From: Phoronis australis
Taxonomy: Eukaryota; Phoronida; Phoronidae
Direction: 5' to 3'
Assembly: GCA_002633005.1 (NCBI GenBank)
Contig: NMRA01000833.1
Location: forward strand, 77,663-112,685
Length of the DNA: 35,023 bases
Below the pieces are notes generated by a model. It was given only the letters and a program-made list of their open reading frames with translations, had not been told where the DNA came from and did not search any database. The position numbers and the translations under genes were made by a program. Every line of letters begins with the position of its first letter. Position 1 is the first letter of the stretch. Below are positions 1 through 9,789 of the stretch, in pieces.

Positions 1-12
1 AAAAGACACACG

Positions 13-43
13 ATATTTCGAAACATACTTGTTTCATTCTCAA
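13..43 (-). other. Stem-loop in the Penelope element 3' region, weakly hammerhead-like
   Basis: On the minus strand the retroelement tail reads TTGAGAA, one base, then GAAAC-loop-GTTTC (16-35) followed by GAAA. This has the order of a hammerhead ribozyme core (CUGANGA, stem II, GAAA), but two core bases differ and I see no clear stem III or cleavage site. Penelope-like elements are known to carry hammerheads in their terminal repeats. This may be a decayed one or a simple hairpin. Confidence 0.25.
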
Positions 44-162
44 GTGAAGATAAAATGACGCAGTAATGCCACCACAGAGTATAAGCTGACGACACACACA
101 GTGAGACACGGCGGGTGTGAAATACTGCAAAGAATGACTAAAGAATTGGGGTAACAGGAAAG

Positions 163-1337
163 TCACGCAAACAAGTGTAACGTGCGGCGCGACCCTGTTT
201 GCTGCTCATTCAAAATAGGCTTCTCAAAAGCAATTAAAAGGGACTCTAATACTTTCAAACGCAGCACATCTTGCTCCACGTAGCGAATTGACGTGTTTCC
301 ACAATTTCTTGACGGGTGATTTTACGTGCGTGGTATTGCAGAAAATGATCTTGAATGGCGCCATTTTGAAGATGCATGGATAACCGACGGGAAAGACTGC
401 AAACCGTTTGACCAATGTAACATTGTTTGACGTTTGATCGAAGACATTCGTTCATAGGGCATACAAATTCATAAACAACACTACACTGTGCAACGGGGCG
501 GACTTTCGCTTTAGAAATGTTATTTTTCATGACCAAGTTGGAGGACTTCCCATTCCGATAATAAATAATAACATCAAGGTAATCATCAGGCTTACAAACT
601 TTAACGTTGTCCCTTATGATTTTCTTAATGGCGTGTTCGTCCTGGAGGTAATTATTAGACATGACATTTTTGTAAAATATCTTTTTGGTGACACCAGTCC
701 GACGTGCAGGGACTTCATAGCTAATTCTGGACATAAATCGCTTAATATGGAAATCCACGAAAGCATTGGTATACCCATTATTCACCAGTGTTTGTCTTAT
801 GCGATCTACCTCTTGATTGAACAATAGCCAGTTAGACGACACCGAATACGCCCTCTTTAGGAAGTTGACCACAACTGCGACCTTATACCGCTCGGGGCAC
901 TCACTTTTGGTGTGGAGACAGAAACCTTTATCAGTAGGCTTGTGGTAAACTGATGTAGAAAATTCAGACGGAGTATGGTTCACAAGAACGTCCAAAAACG
1001 GAATCTTGTCGTTTACAGGAAGCTCGTGGGTAAACTTCAATACAGAGTGGCGCTCAAGTTCATCACGTACCGATAACAAGTCATCAAAGGCACAATAAAC
1101 AAAAATATCATCTACATAACGTACATAGATAGGAATACCACCAATCACNGGCGCTCAAGTTCATCACGTACTGATAACAAGTCATCAAAGGCACAATAAA
1201 CAAAAATATCATCTACATAACGTACTTAGATAGGAATACCACCAATCACATTGCTAGCCCTCTTTTCCACTTCAGACATATAAAATTCCGAGAAAGTGGG
1301 ACCCAGAGGAGAGCCCATGCTCACACCATCTTTTTGG
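163..1337 (-). pseudogene. Penelope-like retroelement, 3' part (reverse transcriptase plus GIY-YIG endonuclease), truncated and frameshifted
   Basis: Penelope-like elements copy RNA into DNA using a reverse transcriptase with a C-terminal GIY-YIG nuclease. Reading leftwards, the sequence gives QKDGVSMGSPLGP near 1290-1335, then the catalytic block YVRYVDDIF near 1098-1124. KIPFLDVLV and VYHKPTDKG follow. The nuclease begins as VYEFVCP and continues CYIGQTVCSLSRRL near 380-470, matching the YIG half of GIY-YIG. A frameshift near 280 interrupts the C-terminus, which resumes as LRLKVLESLLIAFEKP and stops near 163. Upstream of QKDG (above about 1340) similarity ends abruptly, so the N-terminal RT fingers and any first ORF are missing. 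The 1149 gap adds a false duplication of about 100 bp. Identification is confident. The copy is dead. Confidence 0.93.
1049..1249. repeat. Contig-overlap duplication around the N at 1149
   Basis: Bases 1049-1148 and 1150-1249 are the same 100 bp with about two substitutions, separated only by the N. The duplicated stretch lies in the reverse-transcriptase frame and would otherwise be read once. Two overlapping contig ends, perhaps from different haplotypes, were probably placed side by side instead of merged. Confidence 0.85.
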
Positions 1338-1339
1338 GA

Positions 1340-2118
1340 AGGTCGGTCTGATTTTCTTTCCTTTTGTTTTTGTCATTGTATATATGTGTGCGTTGCCTTT
1401 TTGTACGTTCGCTTTGAAATGGTGACTTACATGTATAAGCCCAAGTTGTAGCTGGGTAGCAATTGCTACAGGTCACTAAAAATGATTGATTGTTATAATT
1501 CACCTGAGGTGCTTTTTATCCTACATGTAGTTATAAGCACGGGTAGGCTGTTTAATAATGGCTGCCTTAATTTGCTTAAATTCAGCAAAATTGGCGATTT
1601 ATCCACCTGTAAACCAGCTCCATTGAATTTACTGACAACAGGTTACAACATCAAAATAACCTACCTTTGGTACCTTTGACCAGAAAGTTTTCAGCAAAAA
1701 CAGATTTTTGCACAATGGCAGCCTTAATTTGTATTTTAAAAATGGTTAAGGGGGTCATGATTACAATCCAGCTAAAATGCTTCAGGAGGGGGACACAATC
1801 AAAAACCTTACACTACCTATGGGTGGCTACTAGATTATAAACTCTACCCAGCTGCGATAGTTTTTCGCTCTGATTTTCCGGCTGTCTACTCGACTGAGTT
1901 TTGATCGAGTGTTGTCGTTATCAAATCAAACCTGACGTCATTGCTTTGTTTTCATTTTGTCATTGCTGTTTGTCAAGCGAGACTCTTGAGGTATCGCTCC
2001 ACACAATCGGCGATTTCCCGACAAAATTACATGTAGTCAACAAACACGGTAGTAACACTGGTCATTCCTTATACGCAACGATCTGTGGCCCTAACTACAG
2101 CACACATCACGAATTTTT
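1340..2118. other. Unassigned stretch
   Basis: I see no gene here. The phrase ATGGC-GCCTTAATTTG occurs twice, near 1558 and 1715, with different flanks, suggesting a small old duplication. The open frame at 1901-2173 has no splice or domain support and runs into the palindromic array. Confidence 0.4.
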
Positions 2119-2299
2119 GGCCGACCGGTCGGAAATTGGTCGACGACCGGCCGTCGACCGGTCGGCAAATTAGCCGACCGGTCGGCTAAAAATTAGCCGA
2201 CCGGCAGCCGCCCGCAGTGCCGACTCATAAGGCGACCCCACAGCCGACCCTTCAGCCGACCCTTTAGCCGACCGGCCATCAGCCGACCAGCTGGTCGGC
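2119..2299. repeat. Palindromic GC-rich minisatellite, unit CCGACCGGTCGG
   Basis: About a dozen full or partial copies of GCCGACC occur in 180 bp. Several form perfect palindromes such as CCGACCGGTCGG, separated by short AT-rich spacers (AAATTA, TAAAAATTA). The right half degenerates to GCCGACCC-TTCA type units. The array stops exactly at the N at 2300, so it may continue or have been collapsed. Every unit can fold on itself and on its neighbours. Confidence 0.8.
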
Positions 2300-2300
2300 N

Positions 2301-3685
2301 AAACAGGTGTGTTTACGTAAAGTTCCAAATACTAATCATAAGTGCGTAGCTGAATGTGTGTGCGTCTATATGCATGTATACATAAATACTGTTTTCAATT
2401 GTTTCTTCAATACTTCGTTCATGCAATGTTTACGTGTTGCCCAGATGACGTTTTTTGGTGAATTCGATTTCTAAGCAGAAGACCTACTGCTATCTGTAGT
2501 ACATACATATACCCGTGAAATTAATTGTTGAAAATGACACCAGTCAGAATGTTTCCCTTTTTGACACACTACCAAACTGACCTATACTATTGTAATATCC
2601 CACGCTTTATAGTTATATTACATATACTTACGCGTTTAAGTGAAAAAAATACGTTTCATGCGTATTTACAGTACCTGCAATTACCCATTCCACTAAAAAA
2701 CAACGAAAAAATCTTCGTCGGACACCTTTGGTTGTTACGTCTGGACAAGAAACGCTGCCGGGACGTTTTTGTATGTTGCAGTGAACATCTCACCATTGCA
2801 TTTTGCTTAGACCCAGATTCCCGAGTTTTATCCGGATAGTCCCGCTTTTCAATCCAGCTGTTGATTTTTTTCATTTTTGAACGTTTTCCGTGGCAACTGT
2901 GCAAAAGGTGTTCAAAATAACAGTGTCTCTTCGTTATAAATACTGCGATATTTCTTTACTCAAAGTGTGTTCCAGTGTTTATGAAAACTTTTCTTCGTAT
3001 GGCTTAGAAATCGTTTGAATCATTGAAATGAAATTCTTTCCTTGTTGCTTTGACTAGTCAGTTATATTACCCATCCTTTGCTAAGTTGCTATTACACCGT
3101 GTTAGCTTTTGCATTTTGGTAACACGCTTGGTGTTTAGAATAAAAAACATTGTTTTAAAACTGCCGTGTATTCAAAATAATTTCATATGATTTAAATTAT
3201 TTATTTTTTGCTCCTGGTAACAAAATCAAAATCTCATCAAGGGCTATCTAATGTTATGAATCTTGTGCAATTCTGCTGAAAAGCGGTGGAGTTGCAAAAA
3301 ACTCTGAGCTACAATAATTTCCATAACAAAAATCAACACCGAAACAAATGATTCTAAACAAATTCCACGCATGCGCGGCGTCACCTCAGCAACACAAGAT
3401 CTAAACTGGCATTCCAGGGCTACAGCTTTATGATAACATGCACCTACATGTATATAAAACGCTTGTAGTGTAAAATATTTATACCCTATTAAAATTTAAA
3501 TCAACATTTTTCGCCAGCTTCCGTGCAATACTCGAATCGTGTGACCGTACAAAAAGCTCGTAAGTCACTGCAGGGGCACGTGATACGGTTATTGCACGAA
3601 CTCATCAAGGCGTATGATGTATAAAAAACAAGACACGGACCAATACTCGTGCCAGTTGTACCATGAAGATGCTATTTAATGAAGG
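2301..3685. other. Unassigned AT-rich stretch
   Basis: Open frames at 2525-2839 (plus) and 2656-2904 (minus) overlap antisense. Neither shows a recognisable domain, splice structure or promoter. No repeat with another part of the window was noticed. The left boundary of the LINE that follows is not defined by a target-site duplication I could find. Confidence 0.35.
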
Positions 3686-5100
3686 ATGACATCCAAATTT
3701 ATCACTATGAATTGCAGGGGTTTGGAAAATACAGAATCACGTTAATTTGTATTTACTTTAAAACAGAAACTTGTCCATGTTTTGTCTGCCTGAAGCACAT
3801 TTCACACAGACAGGTGAAACCGTTGTTCGGGCAATGTCGGGTGGTGAGGTGCGTATGAGTTGCGGTTCTACTCATTCAAGGGTGGTTTGTATTTTATTTA
3901 GTAATAACTTTGAATTTGAAATTAAATCTACACGCCATGATCAGGAAGGACTTTTTTACTTTTAAGTCTTATTTTGGAAAATAATATTAGTGTTAGAGTT
4001 ATCAATATTTATGGACCAAATAAGGGTGTTCCAAACTTTTATAAATCTATTTCAGATGTCTTATTGGACTTAGATTCAGGATTTACAATACTGTTTGGCG
4101 ACTGGAATTTGGTCCAAGATATTGAATTGGACTGTTATAACTATGCGGAGCTTAACAAAACCCAAAGCAAGAGAAGAAGTCAAAAACTGTTCTTCCACAT
4201 GCAATTTGACTGATCCGTGGCGTCTTGCTCATCCAACTGCAAAACAATTTACTTGGAAGAGAGTGAATCAATCCAGTTTAAAAGGCACTATTGGATTTCT
4301 TTTTGTTTTGCAAGAAATGAGTAATATACTGGAATCATCCACAATTGATCTTGGATACAGGACTGATAATTTCAGTATTAGCCTTTCGTTTCGTATTACA
4401 GACTTCTCCAGATGTCGAGATCTCTGTCTCTGGCCTTTCAACAATTCTCTTCTCAATGATATAAATTACTTTAATTTAGTTAAAACTATTACAAGAGAAG
4501 TTTCGAGCGAGTATGCTGCATTTCCCTCTAAAAGAGAATCTACATGTATACCAAAAATTCTTTAAATTGAAATACAATTTATAATTGATGACTCATTGTT
4601 TTTCGATGTGTTGTTGATGAAAATAAGATAGCAAACTGTTCATTTCTGTAAAAGAAAATTTACTGAAAGTAAGAATTCTATCAAGAATTTAGAGGACAAA
4701 GGATTCTCCTTTTTTACTTTGACACAACAGGACCAATGTTCATTGCTAGATGAAGTTCTAGACCAGAAAAATAGAGAATTAGAAAATTTAGAAGGAAGAG
4801 CAACTGGAAGGACATATTACACGTTCTCGTGCAAAATGGATTAAGCATGTTGAGAAACCATCAAGATATTTTTCCAACTTAGTAAAGAGAAATTATGTTA
4901 AAAAAATATAACTAAACTAAATAATGGCCAAGGCAATTTTATTGCAAATCAAACAGAATTGATAATTTTTATAAATTACTTATTTAATTTACAATGAACA
5001 AATCAGGGAGATTGGAAATGTTTCAACAACTTGGTCTAAGGGTCTTTAACCCCTCTAGACTTATCACTGTACTTAAGTCCTTGATAACCCTTTTCAAATT
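3686..5100 (+). pseudogene. LINE ORF2 relic, Tx1/L1 clade (apurinic endonuclease domain and linker)
   Basis: The reading starts as FITMNCRGLENTESR, the opening strand of the APE-type endonuclease of non-LTR retrotransposons. In shifting frames it continues with LPEAHFTQ (the LQETH box), SRVVCILFSNNFEFEI, RVINIYGPNKG and ILFGDWNLVQD (the GDFN box). Next come DPWRLAHPTAKQFTWKR, the FRITDF..CRDL..FNNSLL segment, and near 4740-4890 DQKNRELENLE followed by SRAKWIKHVEKPSRYFSNL. These are the successive landmarks between endonuclease and reverse transcriptase in Tx1/L1-like ORF2. The RT proper is absent. At least four frameshifts or stops (near 3735, 3965, 4200 and 4565) show it is dead. The 3' boundary is blurred and the 5157 gap follows. 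Confidence 0.88.
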
Positions 5101-5128
5101 TAGATCATCTTCTCTCTGCTCTCCCGAC

Positions 5129-5189
5129 ACCGCCTGATGAAATCATTGACCTACTANAGATATCGTACCTTGGGCGCCCATCAGGCGGT
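5129..5189. repeat. 11-bp inverted repeat flanking the N at 5157
   Basis: ACCGCCTGATG at 5129-5139 is the reverse complement of CATCAGGCGGT at 5179-5189, with the assembly N between them. It could be a small hairpin at a contig end or chance. Confidence 0.4.
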
Positions 5190-5212
5190 TTCCGATAAAT
5201 GTTTAATATTAT
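5169..5212 (-). CDS. Gene A, candidate exon 3 (continuation of the secreted prepropeptide)
   Basis: Downstream of gene A exon 2 on the minus strand, a pyrimidine-rich tract ends in AACAAAG. A 44-nt open segment follows and then a GTACGA donor. Exon 2 ends on a codon boundary, and reading this segment in the same phase gives IILNIYRKPPDGRP plus two bases. The next exon should lie beyond 5169, but the N at 5157 and LINE sequence follow, so the rest of the gene is not visible. I found no counterpart near gene B, which weakens the call. Confidence 0.35.
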
Positions 5213-5319
5213 CTTTGTTAAAAGAAGGAAAAAAGTGAAGAATAGATACGTCTATCTACCGATATGAAAGTGAAGAACTTGCGCCCTAGTTCCCTTGGGA
5301 GTTTTGAAAACAATATTAC

Positions 5320-5428
5320 CTTATCGTATAGATTTTCAGCAGACCTGCGTCTCCTCCTGTTCCAAGAACAGACACCGTCCATGAGTACCACAAGCACCAT
5401 CAAAAGACCAAGGATCTTCACAGGTCCC
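5320..5428 (-). CDS. Gene A exon 2: signal peptide and polybasic site of a small secreted protein
   Basis: The exon lies between AATTTCCAG and AAG/GTAATA. It begins with G. Joined to exon 1 ending in CAT it would create ATG, after which the frame reads GPVKILGLLMVLVVLMDGVCS. That is a signal peptide with a basic start, a 12-residue hydrophobic core and a small-residue cleavage site (VCS). WN, five arginines and SAENLYDK follow. A furin-type convertase would cut after the arginines. The paralogous exon at 28686-28806 keeps the acceptor, the donor position, the leader, the RRRRS motif and the ending YDK, and is exactly 12 nt longer. I do not recognise the family. A neuropeptide, antimicrobial peptide or secreted-ligand precursor would all fit. 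An alternative unspliced start is the ATG at 5445, which gene B lacks. Confidence 0.6.
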
Positions 5429-6217
5429 CTGGAAATTGAGAACATGACTTTCCACGACGTGAATTTGCCATTTACATTGACAACCCACTTGGATCGACTT
5501 ACAGTCCAGCTCATTTCCATATTTTGTATTATAGCACAGGTCTATACAGGTGGAGATAATTGAGCATAGACAAGTTTCCTTATCAGTCAAACAGCTACTT
5601 TAGAAGTGCGTAAATTCAGTTACAACGAATTGATTTTTATGATGCGAACACCGACCTTGTTTCATTTGACAGGTAATATCTCTCAACCCGTTATTGAATC
5701 ATACCCACTGTATATACCCACGACATGATGTGAGAGCCTACACTGTATTGGATCATAGAGGAAAGCAGTGATTTTTGGACAAAGGTGCACAGCACATCTA
5801 GAAAATTTATATACATTTGATCCTACTTCTTCATAAAGTGGCCATGCAGTTTTTATTTCTAATGCACAAAACGCCTATGTTTTTGCGTGCCAGGTCCATT
5901 TCTTAACAAACTCATCGTGTTATAACTCATGTTGGAGTTTACGTAAGCTAAGCTGTAAAATGGAATTTAGATTTTTAGAAAATCGCCAAATCGTTGTTTG
6001 CGAACTTAAGTTGTACTCATTTTGGTTTCATTTTATATTTCATTACGACCTACATGTACATGTACAGATCGTCAAACGCTGTTTGTTAACAAATACACAG
6101 ACCTGTCTTATATCTGCCTACAATACCAGATAGGGTGGATTTAATTGAAAGGTTTTGCTTATAGCATGCACACGTGTTATATTGGAGGCCAACTTCATCG
6201 AAAGCTATTCTACTTAC
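5429..6217 (-). other. Gene A intron 1
   Basis: This intron of about 0.79 kb runs from a GTAAGT donor (6212-6217) to TTTCCAG at 5429. Most of it aligns with the corresponding parts of gene B's much longer intron. Gene A carries an extra ACATGTACATGT stretch near 6053-6066 that gene B lacks. Confidence 0.5.
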
Positions 6218-6303
6218 ATGCCAGTATCTATCGAAATTTACCACCGTTAAGTTCAAGTTTTGCAACCAGTCTTCTTACCACGGCTGCGGCGAATGCTCTG
6301 TGA
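6218..6303 (-). other. Gene A exon 1 (5' untranslated, donates AT of the start codon)
   Basis: The span between the TATA box and a perfect GTAAGT donor contains no ATG on the minus strand. It ends ACTGGCAT, so the last two bases (AT) pair with the G of exon 2 to make the initiation codon. The last 12 bases and donor, GATACTGGCAT/GTAAGTAG, are unchanged in gene B, whereas the middle of the exon differs. The start is placed about 30 nt from the TATA box and is approximate. Confidence 0.55.
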
Positions 6304-6326
6304 TAATACTTTAGACTCTGGGAATG

Positions 6327-6334
6327 TTTTTATA
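6327..6334 (-). promoter_or_regulatory. Gene A TATA box
   Basis: The minus strand reads CTGTATAAAAACATTC, with TATAAAAA at this position, about 110 nt before the exon 1 donor. Gene B has GGTTAAAAACATT at the same place, a weaker box, which may mean lower or altered expression of B. Confidence 0.5.
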
Positions 6335-6414
6335 CAGTACCCAATTTCCCAGTGATACGGGTGCCTGAAACCCAATAAAGGGAGGATTAATCAGGCAACT
6401 GATGGTGAATTCTG

Positions 6415-6419
6415 ATTGG
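6415..6419 (-). promoter_or_regulatory. Gene A CCAAT box
   Basis: The minus strand reads AACCAATCAGAATTCACC about 80 nt upstream of the TATA box. The same CCAATCAGAATTCACC is kept at 31729-31733 in gene B, making it one of the best-conserved blocks of the duplicated unit. Confidence 0.5.
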
Positions 6420-6882
6420 TTGAAAGGCTAAGGAGGATAAAGATATTTGGGTTGCGGCTACCACAACAACAAACTGATTTTGTATAGTAATTAAGCCTGT
6501 GGAATCCATGGTAGTTTCTGCTGTTACGAAGTCTTCAAAGGTCTCTGGAGAATCTGCAATTTTTTAAAGCAAATGAATTTTCCAGAACTTTATCAAGATG
6601 TTGAGAAAAATAATAAAAGTTACAATTTTCTTAGGGATCTCAAATTGTTCATTATATAATCATACACAGACATTGACCAATAAAGTTTTTAGGAAGAAAT
6701 TGGTGTACTCGAGTTAATTCTTTGTCAAGTTATTTTTGTTATGGTTCTGACGAAATGATTGCTAATTTGTTTTGAAGTTGCAAAACTTTTAAAATATTCT
6801 GGCTTCAGTTTTCTCGTGTTGTAAATGATATTTTCTATCCTGATGTTACCATATCACTTAGGAAATTTTAAACGGGGAAGCT

Positions 6883-7669
6883 CTAAAACCAGTTGAACCC
6901 CTTGACCCCACACCCCTCGATCATCTCGACCCACAGCCCCCACGTCCAACAACCCTTTGTCCCCACCACCCACGACCCATAACCCCCTCGACCCATTCTA
7001 CACAAACTCGAATCAATCTGAACATAAAAAAGGGCTGACTTGCAGGACCATTGAGTTGGGCCGTGAGCTCAGCCGGCGTTTCCCTGCTTCTTTGCAGTTA
7101 AGAGAGTCTATTCTGATAGTTTGAAAGCCAAAACGGGAAAAATAACAACGCAGAGCGTAATCATCTAGTCTGCTCTTCAGTGAATGGCAGATGCAATTAT
7201 TTGTGGAGTGTGCGAGGAACCGACAAAACTGTAATTTCATCAGTAAATGCAGTTTGAATAAACAAACGGTTTACTAAAAAGCATTCCAACGTTCTATGGA
7301 GTATATTGTAAGCGATTAAACAACAGAAAGCAAAATAATAAAAATGTGAGATGATGTTCATTCACGGAAAAGTATTCTCTCCCTAAGATTAGAAACAACG
7401 ATAGCGCGCTCACAATGAACTATTTTAAATCACGTTCTCACGCCATTTCATGTTTTTATTCACCAGACTTGAGCCAGAGCAATCTAGCGTGTAGGTACAT
7501 GTATACATGTACATGTATGTCTGATGGGAAAGTCACTCAGCGGCGTAATACGATTATGCAATATGTAAAAAGCGCGAAAACACCTCTATTGCAACAGGTC
7601 GTGCCTAGAGGGGGTTGGGACGCGTGGTGTCGAGGGGTGTGTCGGTCGAAGGGGTCGAAGGGGTTTTAG
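6883..7669. mobile_element. Non-autonomous DNA transposon with terminal inverted repeats CTAAAACC...
   Basis: The left end reads CTAAAACCAGTTGAACCCC and continues TTGACCCCACACCCCTCGA. The reverse complement of the right end begins CTAAAACCCCTTCGACCCC and later has ACACACCCCTCGACACC. The ends are C-rich on the outer strand and imperfectly inverted over about 50 bp. The paralogous copy 2 runs straight across this point without it, so copy 2 serves as an empty site. No transposase is visible: the 75-codon frame at 7013-7240 shows no domain. I could not define a convincing target-site duplication, so I do not assign a superfamily. Confidence 0.7.
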
Positions 7670-8085
7670 AACTATCTGTTGTAATGGCTTTTTGAGTTTC
7701 TCTTTAAAATTTTAGGTATGTAATGTAATTATATGTTTGAACAGATTGTATATATTTTTAAAATGAATTTCCTGTATTTTTGAAGCTCTACGTATTTGTA
7801 TGCCTAAAATCCACTATTTGGAGCAGTAGAAATTTCCCAGTAGTACTCTTCTGCTAGTTTAATTTGTACTACCCGCATTGGCTGAATTGATTTGACCCAG
7901 GTATTGTTTACACAGGTTAATGCTGTGCGCTGGACACACAAATAGTACATGCGAGTTTGTCAAATGTCTCATGAATAAAAGATAATGCCCGCAACGCCTC
8001 TTTTGCTGTCCACGAGGGTAAAGGTGCTTGTGTCCCCCTCCCCCTAAATTCACCCATGCCTGCGATAGGTCACTGGTTCTTCATT

Positions 8086-8599
8086 TCATTTAACACAAGC
8101 ACATGTATCTGGCATCGATCACCGTCAACTTTTGGCATGGGCAGTGGCTTCAGAAGTTTTATGATGTAGCTCTGAAAATGATATGTTGCTCAGTGGTTTT
8201 GGTTTAAGTACATTCTGCATCATGTTTTAATTATAATTGTCTACAGCTAACTATATGAAGTATGGGTACAAGGCAGGTGGTGCCACTTGTAATTGGGCGT
8301 TCAATGCCCTCAAAGAAATAATAAAATATCTCTTTAATAGCTTTTCATTATATGAGTTATTGATGAGAAAACTGCTTGTAACTGGCCAGTTTGTTTACAG
8401 TTTCTTAGCTCATTCTCCAAAAAACCTTCCTCTCTAATAAGGTGTTTTTTCCTATTTTTGATGAGATGTTGCTTTACAATATGGTACTGGATGGCGGGTT
8501 GTTCAGGGTTTTTCCGGTTTCAAATGAATGACAAAGTTACGACGCAGACCAAACCACTTCTGGGAGGTTAACTATAAAGTGGATTTTAAAGTAGTGAGG
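8086..8599. other. Unassigned stretch
   Basis: Similarity to copy 2 of the duplicated unit ends at about 8085. Between here and the gypsy remains I see no gene. The open frame at 8237-8437 starts on TTG and lacks any support. Confidence 0.35.
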
Positions 8600-8830
8600 T
8601 CACCAGATTAACACAGACTCCAATGATTCTGCTCTCACTCAGCCACGTTTATTCACCAAGTAAAAATAGGCTTACCAAGCAGAGTTACCCTCACCAACAA
8701 CAGTCTACTTTCATACATTACCTCCGCTTCTTTTCTCAACCGGTAATTATCATAAACAAGAAAACAACAAAATCATGTGACCTACACTCAATTGTACAAC
8801 ACAGCAACTCAAAACGAGCTAAGTCCACTT
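8600..8830 (-). mobile_element. Possible solo-end LTR of the Ty3/gypsy element
   Basis: Downstream of the integrase remains on the minus strand, an AATAAA signal occurs in GGTGAATAAACGTGGCTGAG near 8645-8660. It is followed by GAGCAGAATCATTGG, the kind of R/U5 sequence seen at the end of gypsy LTRs. No second LTR was found in the window and the borders are guesses. Confidence 0.3.
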
Positions 8831-8959
8831 GCGAATCTGTTAAACAAGATTGTAGTGTTTTACATCCTCATGTATGTGTAAATATCACGAACTGGAGAAG
8901 ATTTCTCAGTCCCAACAGTTTGCTCAACAAATGGTTTAACAAATGAAGCAGAAACTTGT

Positions 8960-9785
8960 ACCGTCCTCCGGTTGTACAATAACCTCCTGCTCTGCTAAAG
9001 TAACATGGCGGTGGGGAAGGATATTTTGTTGCCAATTAACCCTCTGCATTGTCGCTGATCTCCGGAAACGTGGTTTCACGGGACTCAGCCAGAACACTTT
9101 TATTACACAACTTAGCATAGTTATCTCGATCGCGAACAGTTTCATCCGTCAAAGCACTTTCTTCGTCAACGCCGGCAACTTAGAACGCATCTCACAATTG
9201 AACATCAGCAGAAGTATCGCCATTTCCGAAATTAGGACCGAAGAGTCGTGAGATACGCTAACAGCATGAGCAATTTTGATTGCTTTAAGAAGAGTTCGAT
9301 TTCGTCGCTCGACTTCCCCGTTGGACTGTGGGGAGTTGCGATGTTCAACAGTGTTCTCGGTCAGATAGATTTCGAACCCATCCGACGAAAAATGACGACT
9401 ATTGTCAGTTTTCACAGAAAATGGCCCACTGTGCCTCGTCTAAAATAGGTTCCAGCATCTTAATCATATAAGACGAAGTAACAGTCTTGGTCAGTCCAAT
9501 TAAAAAACGACTATAACAGTCTACAGCTACGAAAACATGTTCTCCAGTTGGCATCGCTCCAATCAGTTCAACTGCGATATTTTGATAACGACCTGGCAAC
9601 AATGGCAGCACCTACAACCACGTTCCGAGTCTCCGTCCATACCAAGCCACCACACTTTAGACCCTATGTTTCTTAGTGTTTACTATACCTTGCTGTCTTT
9701 CAAGCGCTAAATCAAGAGCACGGGCACGTAACGCATTGGGTATTACGATACGATAGCCACGAAGGCTTTACGTAAAGAATAAAAC
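8960..9785 (-). pseudogene. Ty3/gypsy integrase relic
   Basis: Read leftwards, the sequence gives LRGYRIVIPNALRARALDLA and QQGIVNTKK (helical N-terminus). Then comes KVWWLGMDGDSERGCRCCHCCQ, the HHCC zinc-finger region. The catalytic core follows: NIAVELIGAMPTGEHVFVAVDCYSRF (first aspartate), KTDNSRHFSSDGFEIYL (second aspartate) and SPQSNGEVERRNRTLLKAIK (catalytic glutamate). REMRSKLPAL-like and DETVRDRDNYAK segments end it. Frameshifts near 9665, 9600 and 9415, and a missing segment between zinc finger and core, make it non-functional. The YSRF and NGEVER-NR-LLKA wording is typical of gypsy elements of marine invertebrates. Confidence 0.9.
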
Positions 9786-9789
9786 TCTG

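Larger units (their letters stand above)
5296..8085 (-). repeat. Duplicated gene unit, copy 1 (pairs with 28660-32910)
   Basis: Colinear blocks of very roughly 75-80% identity by eye align with copy 2 in the same orientation. They are 5296-5640 with 28660-29075, 5640-5790 with 29820-29945, 5865-6880 with 31185-32165, and 7680-8085 with 32190-32910. The last block ends in a shared CATGC-TGCGATAGGTCACTGGTT. The unit contains gene A, its promoter and about 1.6 kb upstream. Copy 1 holds an extra transposon at 6883-7669. Confidence 0.8.

Noticed and set aside
5336-5590. Cysteine-rich 84-codon minus-strand frame resembling an EGF-like domain
   Set aside because: It is the alternative frame of gene A exon 2. 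The paralogous copy does not keep the cysteine pattern, whereas the signal-peptide frame is kept.
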